The notes under the pieces were generated by a model. The model was not told where the DNA came from and did no database searches. It saw only the letters and a list, made by a program, of their open reading frames with translations. From positions 496,001-560,000 of the forward strand of contig CAVVAJ010000007.1 of the NCBI GenBank assembly GCA_963746255.1: a stretch of 64,000 bases of DNA, written 5' to 3'. A program made the translations under genes and the position numbers. Below are positions 47,296-56,092 of this stretch, in pieces (positions within the stretch are counted from its first letter, which is position 1; each line of letters opens with the position of its first letter). The DNA is from DAOVXM01 sp963746255 (GTDB lineage Bacteria > Chloroflexota > Anaerolineae > Anaerolineales > UBA4823).

Positions 47296-49698
47296 ATGGG
47301 AGTAGATTCGTCAAACGAGTTATCAGTATTCTCTTTCCAGGATATGCCCGAGGAGAAACTCGCGGCAGCCGGTGGGAAAGGCGCGGTGTTATGCAGTTTA
47401 TCTCTGCGTGGCTATCCTATCCCACCGGGCTTTGTGATCTTACCGGAGGCTTTTGTTGGGGACCACATATCTGATAGCGCCTGGGATCAGGTCCAAAACC
47501 GGATAGAGGAATATGCAAAGCCGGATGGCGAGCTGCTGCTTGCAGTTCGGTCTTCAGCTACCGGTGAAGACTCTCGCCAGGCTTCGTTTGCTGGCGAGTT
47601 TGAAACTGTCCTGAATGTGAAGTCCTTGGATGAGCTTCGCCGGGCGATTTGGCAGGTGCGAGCATCACGCACAAATGAACGGGTGACAGCTTACCGTCAT
47701 GCCAAAGACATTCTCGCTGCCGATGAAATGGCGGTAGTTGTTCAGCAGCAAATCGAGGCTGAGATCTCTGGTGTGCTGTTTACCGCCGACCCAGTCACCG
47801 GCAGTAGGATGCACATGCCTGGCAATTACAGCCGAGGTTTGGGGGATGCATTGGTGTCCGGTGCCGTATCCGCGAATACATTTACATTAGCTTGGCCGAA
47901 GGGAACTTATTCCGGACCTCCGGAATTTTCACCTTATGCGAAATCTTTGTATAAATATGCCCGCCGGCTGCAGCAGCATTTTGCTGCTCCACAAGATATT
48001 GAGTGGGCTTTGTCAGCCGGGAATCTTTACATCTTGCAATCAAGACCGGTCACAAATTTACAGGGGTTTGATCCTACCACAGGCGAATGGAACGACAGCT
48101 TGACTGGGGATTACCTATGGACCAATACAAACTTGGGGGAGGCCTTGGTCGATGTGATGACGCCATTAAGTTGGAGCTGGCTGCGTCGGGCAATGCAGGC
48201 CTGGCAGATGCTGCCGGAGTATCATCCGGCAGGTAATATCGGCGGCAGGGCGTATTTCAACGTCAGTGCATTTGCCGCAATGTATCGATTGCTGGGCATG
48301 CGGGAGGATAAACTCCTGGAAAATATTGCCGGTACTATCCAGCTGAGTTTGCCGCCTGGTATGGAAATCCCTGCGATACCAGTTGCCCGTAAAGACAAGC
48401 TTTCCGGTTTGTGGAATATCATCCGTTTTACCTTCAAACAATGGTGGCACTTACGGAACATGGAAGACTATGTCTCTGCCAACCAGGAATTCTGCCGATC
48501 ATCACAGGATCAAATACGTGCCCTGGATGATCGGCACGCTCTACTTAAATTTTGGGAATCCGAACTGCTGCCTCGCAGCCGCGAGGCAGACCTGCGTTTA
48601 CTGTTGGCGACAGATTACTCCAGTACTTACACAATGGCATTACGCAAAGAACTGCTTATCCAGCTAGATGAGGCGCAGGTAGATGTGATGCTTACAAATC
48701 GATCAAACGGCGAAAATAGTCTCGAATGCCTGGCACCACTCCTCGGGATATCACAGGTCGCCAGTGGTCAGCTCAGCCGCACGGAATATTTGGCTCGTTG
48801 GGGGCATCGCGGTCCGCATGAGTTTGAATTATCACTGTCATACCCCGCGGAAGATCCAAACTGGCTCGATAACCAAATTGCTCACCTCCGCAATTCCCCG
48901 ATTGATGTCAAAAACCTGCGTGCCGTGCGAATACAGGAATTCGAGGCTACCTGGCAGGAATATAAAAAGCACTACCCGCAGCAAGCTGGTGAAATGAACA
49001 AACGTCTTGCTGAGGCCTCACGTCGGGCACACCTCCGCGAATCAGCCCGTTCGGAATTGACAAAAATAGCGATGCTTATGCGGACATTTGCTCTTCAAGC
49101 CGGGCAGCTGACCGGTGTCGGAGAGGATGTATTCTTCTTGACCATCGAAGAATTGTCCGCTCTTTTAGCTGGAGAACAAATATCCGCCGTAAATTATCTC
49201 TCACGCCGGCGTGAGACATATGAGCGCTACCGCGCACTCCCACCCTATCCGCCGATCATTAACGGCCGTTTTGACCCAATCCTGTGGTCAGCTGATCCCG
49301 ATAGACGCAGTGAGTTCTATGATGCCCACAGGCAGATAGAACCTAACGCCTCTGCTCATAATGAGCGTCTTATTCGTGGCTTGCCGGGATCTGCCGGAGT
49401 GGTGGAAGGGATCGTTAGGTGCCTCGGCGATCCGGAAGAGGGTAATGTGCTGCAGCCTGGCGAAATCTTGGTCGCACAGCACACCAATGTTGGCTGGACT
49501 CCGCTGTTCCCGCTTACGGCTGCGATCATCACAGATATTGGCGCACCCTTATCACATGCTGCAATCGTGGCGCGCGAACTTGGCATCCCCGCAGTGGTTG
49601 GTTGCGGAAATGCGACCAGCAGACTGGCTGACGGTGACCTGGTTAGGGTGGACGGGGCGCGAGGAACTGTTGAGATCATCTCCGAAAAGCAGGTGTAA
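47296..49698 (+). CDS. PEP-utilising enzyme, rifampicin phosphotransferase/PEP synthase-like
   Basis: 800 residues from ATG 47296; an in-frame start at 47266 adds ten residues without a better site. The ATP-grasp domain (about 1-315) has AAGGKGAVLCSLSLRGYPIP, VRSSATGEDSRQASFAGEFE and GVLFTADPVTGSRM. A long central domain (about 330-690) has no sequence I can name but corresponds to the substrate-binding domain of rifampicin phosphotransferase. The C-terminal PEP-utiliser swivel domain has the phospho-histidine in APLSHAAIVARELGIPAVVG. There is no PEP/pyruvate TIM-barrel domain, so this is not a PEP synthase but an ATP-dependent dikinase of the RPH type, substrate unknown. It converges with the peptide transporter genes. 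Confidence 0.8.
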   Translation: MGVDSSNELSVFSFQDMPEEKLAAAGGKGAVLCSLSLRGYPIPPGFVILPEAFVGDHISDSAWDQVQNRIEEYAKPDGELLLAVRSSATGEDSRQASFAGEFETVLNVKSLDELRRAIWQVRASRTNERVTAYRHAKDILAADEMAVVVQQQIEAEISGVLFTADPVTGSRMHMPGNYSRGLGDALVSGAVSANTFTLAWPKGTYSGPPEFSPYAKSLYKYARRLQQHFAAPQDIEWALSAGNLYILQSRPVTNLQGFDPTTGEWNDSLTGDYLWTNTNLGEALVDVMTPLSWSWLRRAMQAWQMLPEYHPAGNIGGRAYFNVSAFAAMYRLLGMREDKLLENIAGTIQLSLPPGMEIPAIPVARKDKLSGLWNIIRFTFKQWWHLRNMEDYVSANQEFCRSSQDQIRALDDRHALLKFWESELLPRSREADLRLLLATDYSSTYTMALRKELLIQLDEAQVDVMLTNRSNGENSLECLAPLLGISQVASGQLSRTEYLARWGHRGPHEFELSLSYPAEDPNWLDNQIAHLRNSPIDVKNLRAVRIQEFEATWQEYKKHYPQQAGEMNKRLAEASRRAHLRESARSELTKIAMLMRTFALQAGQLTGVGEDVFFLTIEELSALLAGEQISAVNYLSRRRETYERYRALPPYPPIINGRFDPILWSADPDRRSEFYDAHRQIEPNASAHNERLIRGLPGSAGVVEGIVRCLGDPEEGNVLQPGEILVAQHTNVGWTPLFPLTAAIITDIGAPLSHAAIVARELGIPAVVGCGNATSRLADGDLVRVDGARGTVEIISEKQV

Positions 49699-49768
49699 TT
49701 GCCTGTGATCTCGGATTATTTTCTCCGAGTTAATTTCTCGTATCAAGGGTCGCAGAAAGCGGGCGAGA

Positions 49769-50749
49769 TCAATTCAGCAGGCATGCCGCTTGGTGACCGT
49801 CAGCGAATGTTGTCAGCTGTGGGTCCGTCTCAGAGCACATTGGCTCCGCAACCGGGCAGCGTGGGTGGAATCGACAACCTGCCGGTAAGTCTACTGGATT
49901 TGGAGGATCACCTTGTAAGATGATACGGTCATGGCGCTTACGAGGATTGGGCACCGGGATTACGGATAGCAGTGCTTTGGTGTACGGGTGGGCGGGTGCG
50001 TTCAATACTTGTTCAGTTGAACCAATTTCCACGATACGTCCTAAATACATCACTGCAATTCGATCGGTAAAATGGGCAGCTGTCGCTAAATCATGCGTGA
50101 TGAACAGGATGGAGATGCCGTGTTGAACGCGCAGATCCGCTAGTAAATTTAGGATTTCTGCCCGTATGCTCACATCGAGCATGGACACAGGCTCATCGGC
50201 TAACAAAACGATCGGGTCGAGTACCAGTGCGCCAGCAATGACAACTCGCTGGCGCTGTCCCCCAGAGAGCTCGTGTGGGTATCGGTCAGTGTAAATCTCA
50301 GCTGGTTTCAACCCTGCATCTTCTAACGCTTTACGGACGCGTTCTGCGCGTTCCTTCTTGCCACGCAGCATTCCGTGCACTTTTAAAGGTTCGGCAATAG
50401 TCTCGCCAATGCTGATTAAGGGGTTTAGTGATTCGTAGGGGTCTTGGAATACCATCTGGATCTTGCGGCGCATTGCCTTCAATTCCTTGCCCTTAAGATG
50501 AGTCACATCCTGGCCGTTGAAAATAATCGTGCCTTCGGTTGCGTGTTCCAATCCCATCAACGTGAGTGCTAAGGTTGATTTCCCACACCCACTCTCCCCC
50601 ACCAAACCTAAGACTTCGCCGCGCCCCAGAGCAAAATCGACGCCGTCGACTGCGTGGACAAAGCGGTCTGTGCTTTGCCGGAGACCACCTGAATCGTGCG
50701 GGAAGAGTTTCCGTAGCTGACTTACTTGGATGATTGATTCTTCGCTCAT
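49769..50749 (-). CDS. peptide ABC transporter ATP-binding protein (OppF/DppF type)
   Basis: 326 residues from ATG 50749, which overlaps the upstream gene's stop by ATGA; a longer frame to 50779 is unlikely. Walker A GLVGESGCGKSTLALTLMG, Q-loop VFQDPYESLNP, signature HELSGGQRQRV, Walker B IVLLADEPVSML and switch His in FITHDLATAA. The C-terminal oligopeptide-transporter extension with CRFHPRCPVAEPMC (possible Fe-S or zinc cysteines) ends the protein. It powers import with OppD. It is the last gene of the transporter operon, 70 bases from the convergent PEP-utilising enzyme. Confidence 0.93.
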   Translation of the reverse strand: MSEESIIQVSQLRKLFPHDSGGLRQSTDRFVHAVDGVDFALGRGEVLGLVGESGCGKSTLALTLMGLEHATEGTIIFNGQDVTHLKGKELKAMRRKIQMVFQDPYESLNPLISIGETIAEPLKVHGMLRGKKERAERVRKALEDAGLKPAEIYTDRYPHELSGGQRQRVVIAGALVLDPIVLLADEPVSMLDVSIRAEILNLLADLRVQHGISILFITHDLATAAHFTDRIAVMYLGRIVEIGSTEQVLNAPAHPYTKALLSVIPVPNPRKRHDRIILQGDPPNPVDLPAGCRFHPRCPVAEPMCSETDPQLTTFADGHQAACLLN

Positions 50750-51792
50750 ATCGAGTTTATCAAATGGCAGGTTGCCCAATGGTTGCTGCTAAGTTGGTAA
50801 GGATAGGGAGCTTTGCGGTGGCATATGTCTATCGCAGCGGGGCACCTTGGGGCGAAGCGACAGCCGTCTGGCAGCGCATCTAGTCTTGGGGGATACCCTG
50901 GAATTGCAATCAGCTTGTCTTTGGGGCGAGTTAAATCTGGGAATGCCCCTAAAAGTTGTTGGGTGTAAGGATGCTGTGGGTAGTTGAAGATTGTATCGAC
51001 ACTGGCGTACTCCGCCAACACACCACCATACATCACCAAGACCGTATCGCAGATTTCAGCAACTACCCCTAAATCATGCGTAACTAATATGACAGATAAA
51101 CCCAAACGATAGCGCAGGTCATCCAGCAGTTCCAGGATCTGGGCTTGGATCATGACATCCAGGGCGGTCGTCGGTTCGTCTGCGATGACAATTTGTGGTG
51201 CACAGGCTAATGCCATTGCGATCAGTGCTCTCTGGCGCATCCCACCAGAATATTGGTGAGGATATTGGTTTTTGCGGTTGGCACCGATACCCACCAATTC
51301 TAAGAGTTCAACAACTCGTTCCTCTAACCATGCTTGGCTGCGAACCAGGTTATGCGCGATAATCGCTTCAGCGATTTGATCTCCGATTGTGCGTACGGGA
51401 TTCAAAGCATTCATCGCCCCCTGGAAGATGATCGAGATGTCCTTCCAGCGAACATCTTGCATATCGTTTTCGGAAAGAGCCAACAAGTCTTGGTCGCGGA
51501 ATCTCACCTGTCCGCTGGTGATACGTCCAGCAGATGGCAGCAATCGCAGGAGACTGAGCACAAGGGTGGTTTTCCCGCAACCGCTTTCGCCGACCATTCC
51601 CAGCATCTCGCCTTCGCGCAGCAGGAAGCTGACGTCTGTCACTGCATGTGCTGGGGGCTGTCTATCGCTGACAAAATCAACCGAGATATTTTGTACGTCC
51701 AGTAAGACAGGCGCAGATGCCAGCTCAGGTTTTCGAGGTTGGTCCTCTATATCGGACCGGGTCTTTTTTGCTCGGGAGGTTGAACTGGTCAT
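50746..51792 (-). CDS. peptide ABC transporter ATP-binding protein (OppD/DppD type)
   Basis: 348 residues. ATG 51792 starts one base after the permease stop (TGATATG), a termination-reinitiation arrangement; an in-frame TTG at 51807 is the alternative. Walker A GMVGESGCGKTTLVLSLLR, Q-loop IFQGAMNALNP, signature QYSGGMRQRALIAM, Walker B IVIADEPTTALD and His in LVTHDLGVVAE. The C-terminal domain has CRFAPRCPAAIDIC. Together with OppF it forms the heterodimeric motor of the importer encoded by this operon. Confidence 0.93.
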   Translation of the reverse strand: MTSSTSRAKKTRSDIEDQPRKPELASAPVLLDVQNISVDFVSDRQPPAHAVTDVSFLLREGEMLGMVGESGCGKTTLVLSLLRLLPSAGRITSGQVRFRDQDLLALSENDMQDVRWKDISIIFQGAMNALNPVRTIGDQIAEAIIAHNLVRSQAWLEERVVELLELVGIGANRKNQYPHQYSGGMRQRALIAMALACAPQIVIADEPTTALDVMIQAQILELLDDLRYRLGLSVILVTHDLGVVAEICDTVLVMYGGVLAEYASVDTIFNYPQHPYTQQLLGAFPDLTRPKDKLIAIPGYPPRLDALPDGCRFAPRCPAAIDICHRKAPYPYQLSSNHWATCHLINSI

Positions 51793-51793
51793 A

Positions 51794-52714
51794 TCATTTT
51801 GTTTCAACCCGGCTTATCATCTCAGGTCCAACTGCTAGATGGTGAGTTTCCATTCGAGGATTCAGGATTTGCTCCATTCCATGTCCAAGCAGGGTGCAAC
51901 CTAATACCACCCATACGATACCAAATCCGGGTGGAACTAACGCCCACCAGGCGCCGGCACTCATCGCACCGCGCGTGAAGGCATAGTTAAGCATTTGTCC
52001 CCAGCTTAGAGTAGTGGGGTCAGATAGGCCAAGAAAGCTCAGTGTACTTTCATTCAGTATCGCTAAAGAGATGACCAAAACAGTATTGGCGACCATCAAT
52101 GGCAGGACCAGCGGCAGCATATGGCGGCGGATAATATACATATTTCCAGCGCCGATGGATTTTGCGCGTAATACAAATTTCCGTTCCTTTACCGATAGCG
52201 TTTGGGACCGTACTAACCTAGCGGTTCCGGTCCAGCCTAAAATACCGATCACAAAAATAATGTTTAATAGGCTTGGTTTGGTTAGGGCGACCAGGACTAC
52301 TGCCAATGGCAGGTCTGGTATAACCAGCATGATATCGGTGATGCGCATCAGCCCATTCTCCACTTGCCCACCGTAGAAACCGGCGGTGATGCCGATCGTC
52401 CCACCAATCGCGATAGATATGAACGAAGCAAAGAATCCTACAATCAAGGATACGCGAGCTCCATAAACGAAGTTTGAAAGGACGTCTTTACCGGCATCAT
52501 CAGTACCCAGCCAATGCTCTGGACTTGGTGGTGAGTATATATCATCTATGATGATTTTTACTGGTGCTTTCGGATCGTAGGGCGCTATCAATGGAGCAAA
52601 TACAGCCATCGCGATCGCCAGCAACAGCATCAGTAAACCGAAAATACCCATCTTATTACGCCCTAGCTTTCGCCAAAATCCGCGAAAACTAGCGACCTCT
52701 ACCTGATTGCTCAT
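51794..52714 (-). CDS. peptide ABC transporter permease (OppC/DppC type)
   Basis: 306 residues, ATG 52714 immediately follows the OppB stop. N-terminal cytoplasmic segment and helix (KMGIFGLLMLLLAIAMAVFA), the OppC-specific loop HWLGTDDAGKDVLSNFVYGA, and the permease EAA loop region VRSQTLSVKERKFVLRAKSI. Five to six membrane helices in total. It forms the translocation pore with OppB. Confidence 0.93.
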   Translation of the reverse strand: MSNQVEVASFRGFWRKLGRNKMGIFGLLMLLLAIAMAVFAPLIAPYDPKAPVKIIIDDIYSPPSPEHWLGTDDAGKDVLSNFVYGARVSLIVGFFASFISIAIGGTIGITAGFYGGQVENGLMRITDIMLVIPDLPLAVVLVALTKPSLLNIIFVIGILGWTGTARLVRSQTLSVKERKFVLRAKSIGAGNMYIIRRHMLPLVLPLMVANTVLVISLAILNESTLSFLGLSDPTTLSWGQMLNYAFTRGAMSAGAWWALVPPGFGIVWVVLGCTLLGHGMEQILNPRMETHHLAVGPEMISRVETK

Positions 52715-53767
52715 CTAATTAGCCCTTACGCGAGGATCAAGATGCGTATACCATAAGTCTGCGATGAGATTAGCTAAAATGACACTCACAGCAATGATTA
52801 GGAACGCACCTTGCAGCATGGGGTAGTCGCGCCGGCCTACCGCCTCAAATATGGTTTGCCCTAACCCAGGCCAAGAGAAAACAGTCTCGATTTGAATTGC
52901 TCCTGCCACGGTAAAACCGAGATTTAGGGCAATGATCGTGACCATTGGGAGCATTGAATTGCGCAGCGCATGGTCTTTTAGCACTTGGTAAGTGCTTAAA
53001 CCTTTGGCTTTTGCGGTCAGAATGTAATCTTCCGAAAGCACGTCTAGCATCGTGCTGCGCATGATGATCATATACTCTCCGATGAAGACGATGGTAAATG
53101 TCAGTGTCGGCAGGATCATATGTCGTCCGATATCCAGCAACTCCTCCCAAGTAGTCGCAAAATGTGCGCCAGGTGTGGCTTTTCCACCGATCGGCAGTTC
53201 GAAATACCTGCTGCCTAGGAAAAGCAAAATAATTCCCAACCAGAATGTGGGCAAACTCCATGCAATTAAGCTGCCTACCAGTGCGCCGTAGTCGAGCTTG
53301 GTGTGCAATTTCCAGGCAGCGATCACTCCTAATGAGATGCCGATGATGATAGCCAGGATTTGACCGACGCCGATTAGCAGGATCGTATTCCATAGCCTCT
53401 CTAATAAGATATCCGAAACCGGACGGTTGCTATGATAGCTGATACCAAGCTCACCACGCAGTAAGTTTCCTGCGTATATAAAAAACTGAGTCTGGAGGGG
53501 ATTAATGGCACACGCGCCAAATTTCAGGGGATTTATAGATTCAAAGCAGTTAATCACCGGTTTATCCAGGCCAAATCGGACCCGGATCGCTTCTATAGCA
53601 TCTTGGGTTAGGCGCGGATCGCGGATACCTGCTCGGGCGGGGTCTCCAGGGAGAATCCTGAAGAGAAAGAAATTGAGGATAATAACAAAAAAAATGGTAA
53701 GCAGCGACCAGGTTAGTTTACGTGCGATATAGCTATACCGTATCAATGGTCGTCTCCATGTATTCAA
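52715..53767 (-). CDS. peptide ABC transporter permease (OppB/DppB type)
   Basis: 350 residues with a TTG start at 53767; no ribosome binding site stands out, so the start is tentative. N-terminal helix LTWSLLTIFFVIILNFFLFR, then the family motif ILPGDPARAG and an extracytoplasmic insert with NCFESINPLKFGAC. Helices and EAA loop DYILTAKAKGLSTYQVLKDH follow, ending TVAGAIQIETVFSWPGLGQ. It pairs with OppC. It is separated from the binding-protein gene by 160 bases carrying a strong hairpin. Confidence 0.9.
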   Translation of the reverse strand: MNTWRRPLIRYSYIARKLTWSLLTIFFVIILNFFLFRILPGDPARAGIRDPRLTQDAIEAIRVRFGLDKPVINCFESINPLKFGACAINPLQTQFFIYAGNLLRGELGISYHSNRPVSDILLERLWNTILLIGVGQILAIIIGISLGVIAAWKLHTKLDYGALVGSLIAWSLPTFWLGIILLFLGSRYFELPIGGKATPGAHFATTWEELLDIGRHMILPTLTFTIVFIGEYMIIMRSTMLDVLSEDYILTAKAKGLSTYQVLKDHALRNSMLPMVTIIALNLGFTVAGAIQIETVFSWPGLGQTIFEAVGRRDYPMLQGAFLIIAVSVILANLIADLWYTHLDPRVRAN

Positions 53768-53779
53768 CCCGATACAACA

Positions 53780-53815
53780 GCCACCCAGAGGCTGGTACTT
53801 TCAGCTCTGGGTGGC
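53780..53815 (-). promoter_or_regulatory. intercistronic hairpin between binding protein and permease genes
   Basis: Perfect 11-bp stem GCCACCCAGAG (53780-53790) / CTCTGGGTGGC (53805-53815), 14-base loop, no proper T run. Such hairpins after a binding-protein gene typically stabilise its mRNA end or cause partial termination, giving more binding protein than permease. Confidence 0.75.
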
Positions 53816-53926
53816 TCTGCTTGCATATTAGGTCAGGTTTACGGTCGTTTTCTCCAAATGGTTCCTGTCTGAGCAAGATTGCGGATCCACCCGCCACGAA
53901 CTTGCGTTAAGTATCACGCACATATC

Positions 53927-55690
53927 CTATGGTACTGGTTCGATGACCGTCAGCGATGAAGGATCCTCCAATGCCACCTTTGGTTGGTCAGTTACCCAAC
54001 CGGTGAATCGATCTGTACGGAAGGCTTCTGTAGCCTGTGCGTAGTACGGAATGATATATGCGATATCATCATGTAAAAGTTGTTGCATTTCATATATGAT
54101 ACTTCGCCGCTTGTCTGGGTCAAGTTCGGTGGCCTGTTGGGCGTAAAGGTCATCAAAGACGGAGTTTGAGTACCCGGTTTCGCTGTTGCCGGTCGGAATT
54201 TCGTCTGTCAGATGTACACTCAGCAAGAAGCCTGGATCAGGATCTGAGCCCCACCCCCAGATGATGATATCGAAATCAAATGTCGGGCAGCAGACCGAGG
54301 TTAGCGCATCAGGGTCTAAGGCTTGTGGTTCAAGCTTGATGCCCACTTGCTCCCAGGTTTCGGCCAAAAGTTCGGCGATCCGGGGCGCGGTGCTGCTGTC
54401 ATTCGGCCAGAACAAACGAAAGATGAGAGGATTTGTCCCATCTGGCATATCCCGTACACTATCCCCATCGGCATCAACATAACCGGCTTCATCCAAGATA
54501 AGGTTCGCTTCGTCAATATCGAAAGCGTAGTCAGCGATCGCATCGTTGTACCATACCCCTAAACCATCCGGGATTAGAGTGAGACCGGGAGTCCCCAAAC
54601 CAAGCAGAACGACATCGATGATCTTCTGCTTATCTGTGGCATGTGCCAGTGCCAAGCGTACATTGCGATCTCTCAGTGCGGGATGACCAGAGCAAATACC
54701 GTCTTCCGCTGGGCAATTCTCTTCAGATGTCTGGTTGGGGATGATATCGGTTACCTCAGGTGCCAAAGGTGCGCCAACGACTAGTTCGACATTATCTGCA
54801 TTCTTGAGAGTCGGAACCGCGGTGTTGGGCATTTCAGTAATCATGTCAACCTGACCAGTCACCAATGCTTGGACGAGCGCGTCCTGATTGTCGAAGGTTT
54901 GAAAAACGGCTTCATCGATCTTAGGTGGATTTATGGGGTGATTTTTATTGGCGGTAAGATGGACGAACTCACCTTGGGCGTACTCAGTCATCACAAAGGC
55001 ACCTGTGCCGACCATTTCCTCATTCTCAAATTCGACCGCCCCGACAGGGTCATCATATTCTGCCCAGATATGTTCCGGTATCACATACAAGAACACCAAC
55101 TGGCTCTCCATATTCGGGATCGGTTCCGAAAGTGTGATCACCAGTGTGCTGTCATCGGTTGCTTCAACGCTTTCGAAGTATTCGGTGTAAACGGGTAGGT
55201 AGGGGAAATCTTCGTGGCTTTGGTAGAAATTGTATGAGAATGCGATGTCTTGAGCAGTGAGCGGTTCACCATCGCTGAAAACGAAGTCTGGTCGGATTTT
55301 AAATGTCCAAACAGTGCCGTCTTCCGAGAGTTCGTAGCTCTCCGCGAGAGTCAGCTCGTATGTGCCATCTAGCTGCAGGTCGAACATGGTGTCATAGACC
55401 AGCTCGAATGTCGTGTATGCCTCTGCAAGTACAGCTGTTCCCGGGTTGAGCGTGTCCGGACTACCGCCCCAACCGACACGCAATGTTACCAGTTCTGCAG
55501 GTGCCGCAGGCTCTTCCACTACAGGTACCTCAGGCTCTTCAACTACAGGTGCTTCGGGTTCCTCAACTACCGGCGCTTCGGGTTGAACTTCAGCAACTAT
55601 GGTTGGTGTAGCTGTTTGGCCCCCACACGCAGTCATAACCAATATCAATAGTACGATCAAGACTGCCGGGAAGTATCTTTTGGAAATCAT
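53927..55690 (-). CDS. peptide/solute-binding lipoprotein (OppA/DppA, SBP family 5)
   Basis: 587 residues, ATG 55690 after AAGGAGGAAG. Lipoprotein signal FPAVLIVLLILVMTACGG with Cys at about residue 22. Three near-identical Pro/Glu/Val blocks (EAPVVEEP) follow as a linker. The mature domain shows family-5 features: TLRVGWGGSPDTLNPG, LAESYELSEDGTVWTFKIRP, ENEEMVGTGAFVMTEY and RNVRLALAHATDKQKI. It binds a peptide or peptide-like solute outside the membrane and delivers it to OppBCDF. The ligand is open: nearby genes for M20, creatininase, S9 and P1 hydrolases and an MttB-like methyltransferase suggest N-methylated or amide substrates. Confidence 0.92.
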   Translation of the reverse strand: MISKRYFPAVLIVLLILVMTACGGQTATPTIVAEVQPEAPVVEEPEAPVVEEPEVPVVEEPAAPAELVTLRVGWGGSPDTLNPGTAVLAEAYTTFELVYDTMFDLQLDGTYELTLAESYELSEDGTVWTFKIRPDFVFSDGEPLTAQDIAFSYNFYQSHEDFPYLPVYTEYFESVEATDDSTLVITLSEPIPNMESQLVFLYVIPEHIWAEYDDPVGAVEFENEEMVGTGAFVMTEYAQGEFVHLTANKNHPINPPKIDEAVFQTFDNQDALVQALVTGQVDMITEMPNTAVPTLKNADNVELVVGAPLAPEVTDIIPNQTSEENCPAEDGICSGHPALRDRNVRLALAHATDKQKIIDVVLLGLGTPGLTLIPDGLGVWYNDAIADYAFDIDEANLILDEAGYVDADGDSVRDMPDGTNPLIFRLFWPNDSSTAPRIAELLAETWEQVGIKLEPQALDPDALTSVCCPTFDFDIIIWGWGSDPDPGFLLSVHLTDEIPTGNSETGYSNSVFDDLYAQQATELDPDKRRSIIYEMQQLLHDDIAYIIPYYAQATEAFRTDRFTGWVTDQPKVALEDPSSLTVIEPVP

Positions 55691-56092
55691 CTTCTTCCTC
55701 CTTAAAAATTGGATGACCCCGCAGGGTCACTCTGAAAGGGTGTATCGCTTTTCGTAGAATCGCCTTTGAGCCCTCATCCTCCGCATAAACCCCTCGAGGG
55801 TGAATTATTAAGTTGTAGGGCGTGTTCCAGGTGCTTCCCAAACACCACACGCCATTGTAATGGTTGTTTTCTCCATGTGTGACATGGAGACCGATAAGGC
55901 TTGTTAGGGCGGCGATAATCTAGAAATTCTGTCATTGATTCTCCACGCTTTTTGCGATACTGCTATGGGGAGAAAACCACCTGTAGCCATGTTAAAGATA
56001 TTAGATTTATACACTTAATAACCCTCTATGTCAATTATACTGGGGGTTAAGTATCGTGAGGAAAAATTTGTTTTTATAGCTTGGTTCACAAA
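55691..56092. other. intergenic region between mttB-like and oppA genes
   Basis: About 400 bases on the minus-strand path from the MttB-family gene to oppA; it should hold an operon-internal promoter. The one structure seen is a hairpin at 55871-55889. Confidence 0.5.
55871..55889. promoter_or_regulatory. palindrome upstream of oppA, possible operator
   Basis: CTCCATGT (55871-55878) / ACATGGAG (55882-55889), loop GTG, about 180 bases before the oppA start. There is no T run on the minus strand, so it is not a terminator for the upstream gene. A regulator-binding site is possible. Confidence 0.45.

Noticed and set aside
55871..55889. Hairpin as terminator of the mttB-like gene
   Set aside because: On the minus strand it is followed by A-rich, not T-rich, sequence and it lies about 200 bases past the stop.
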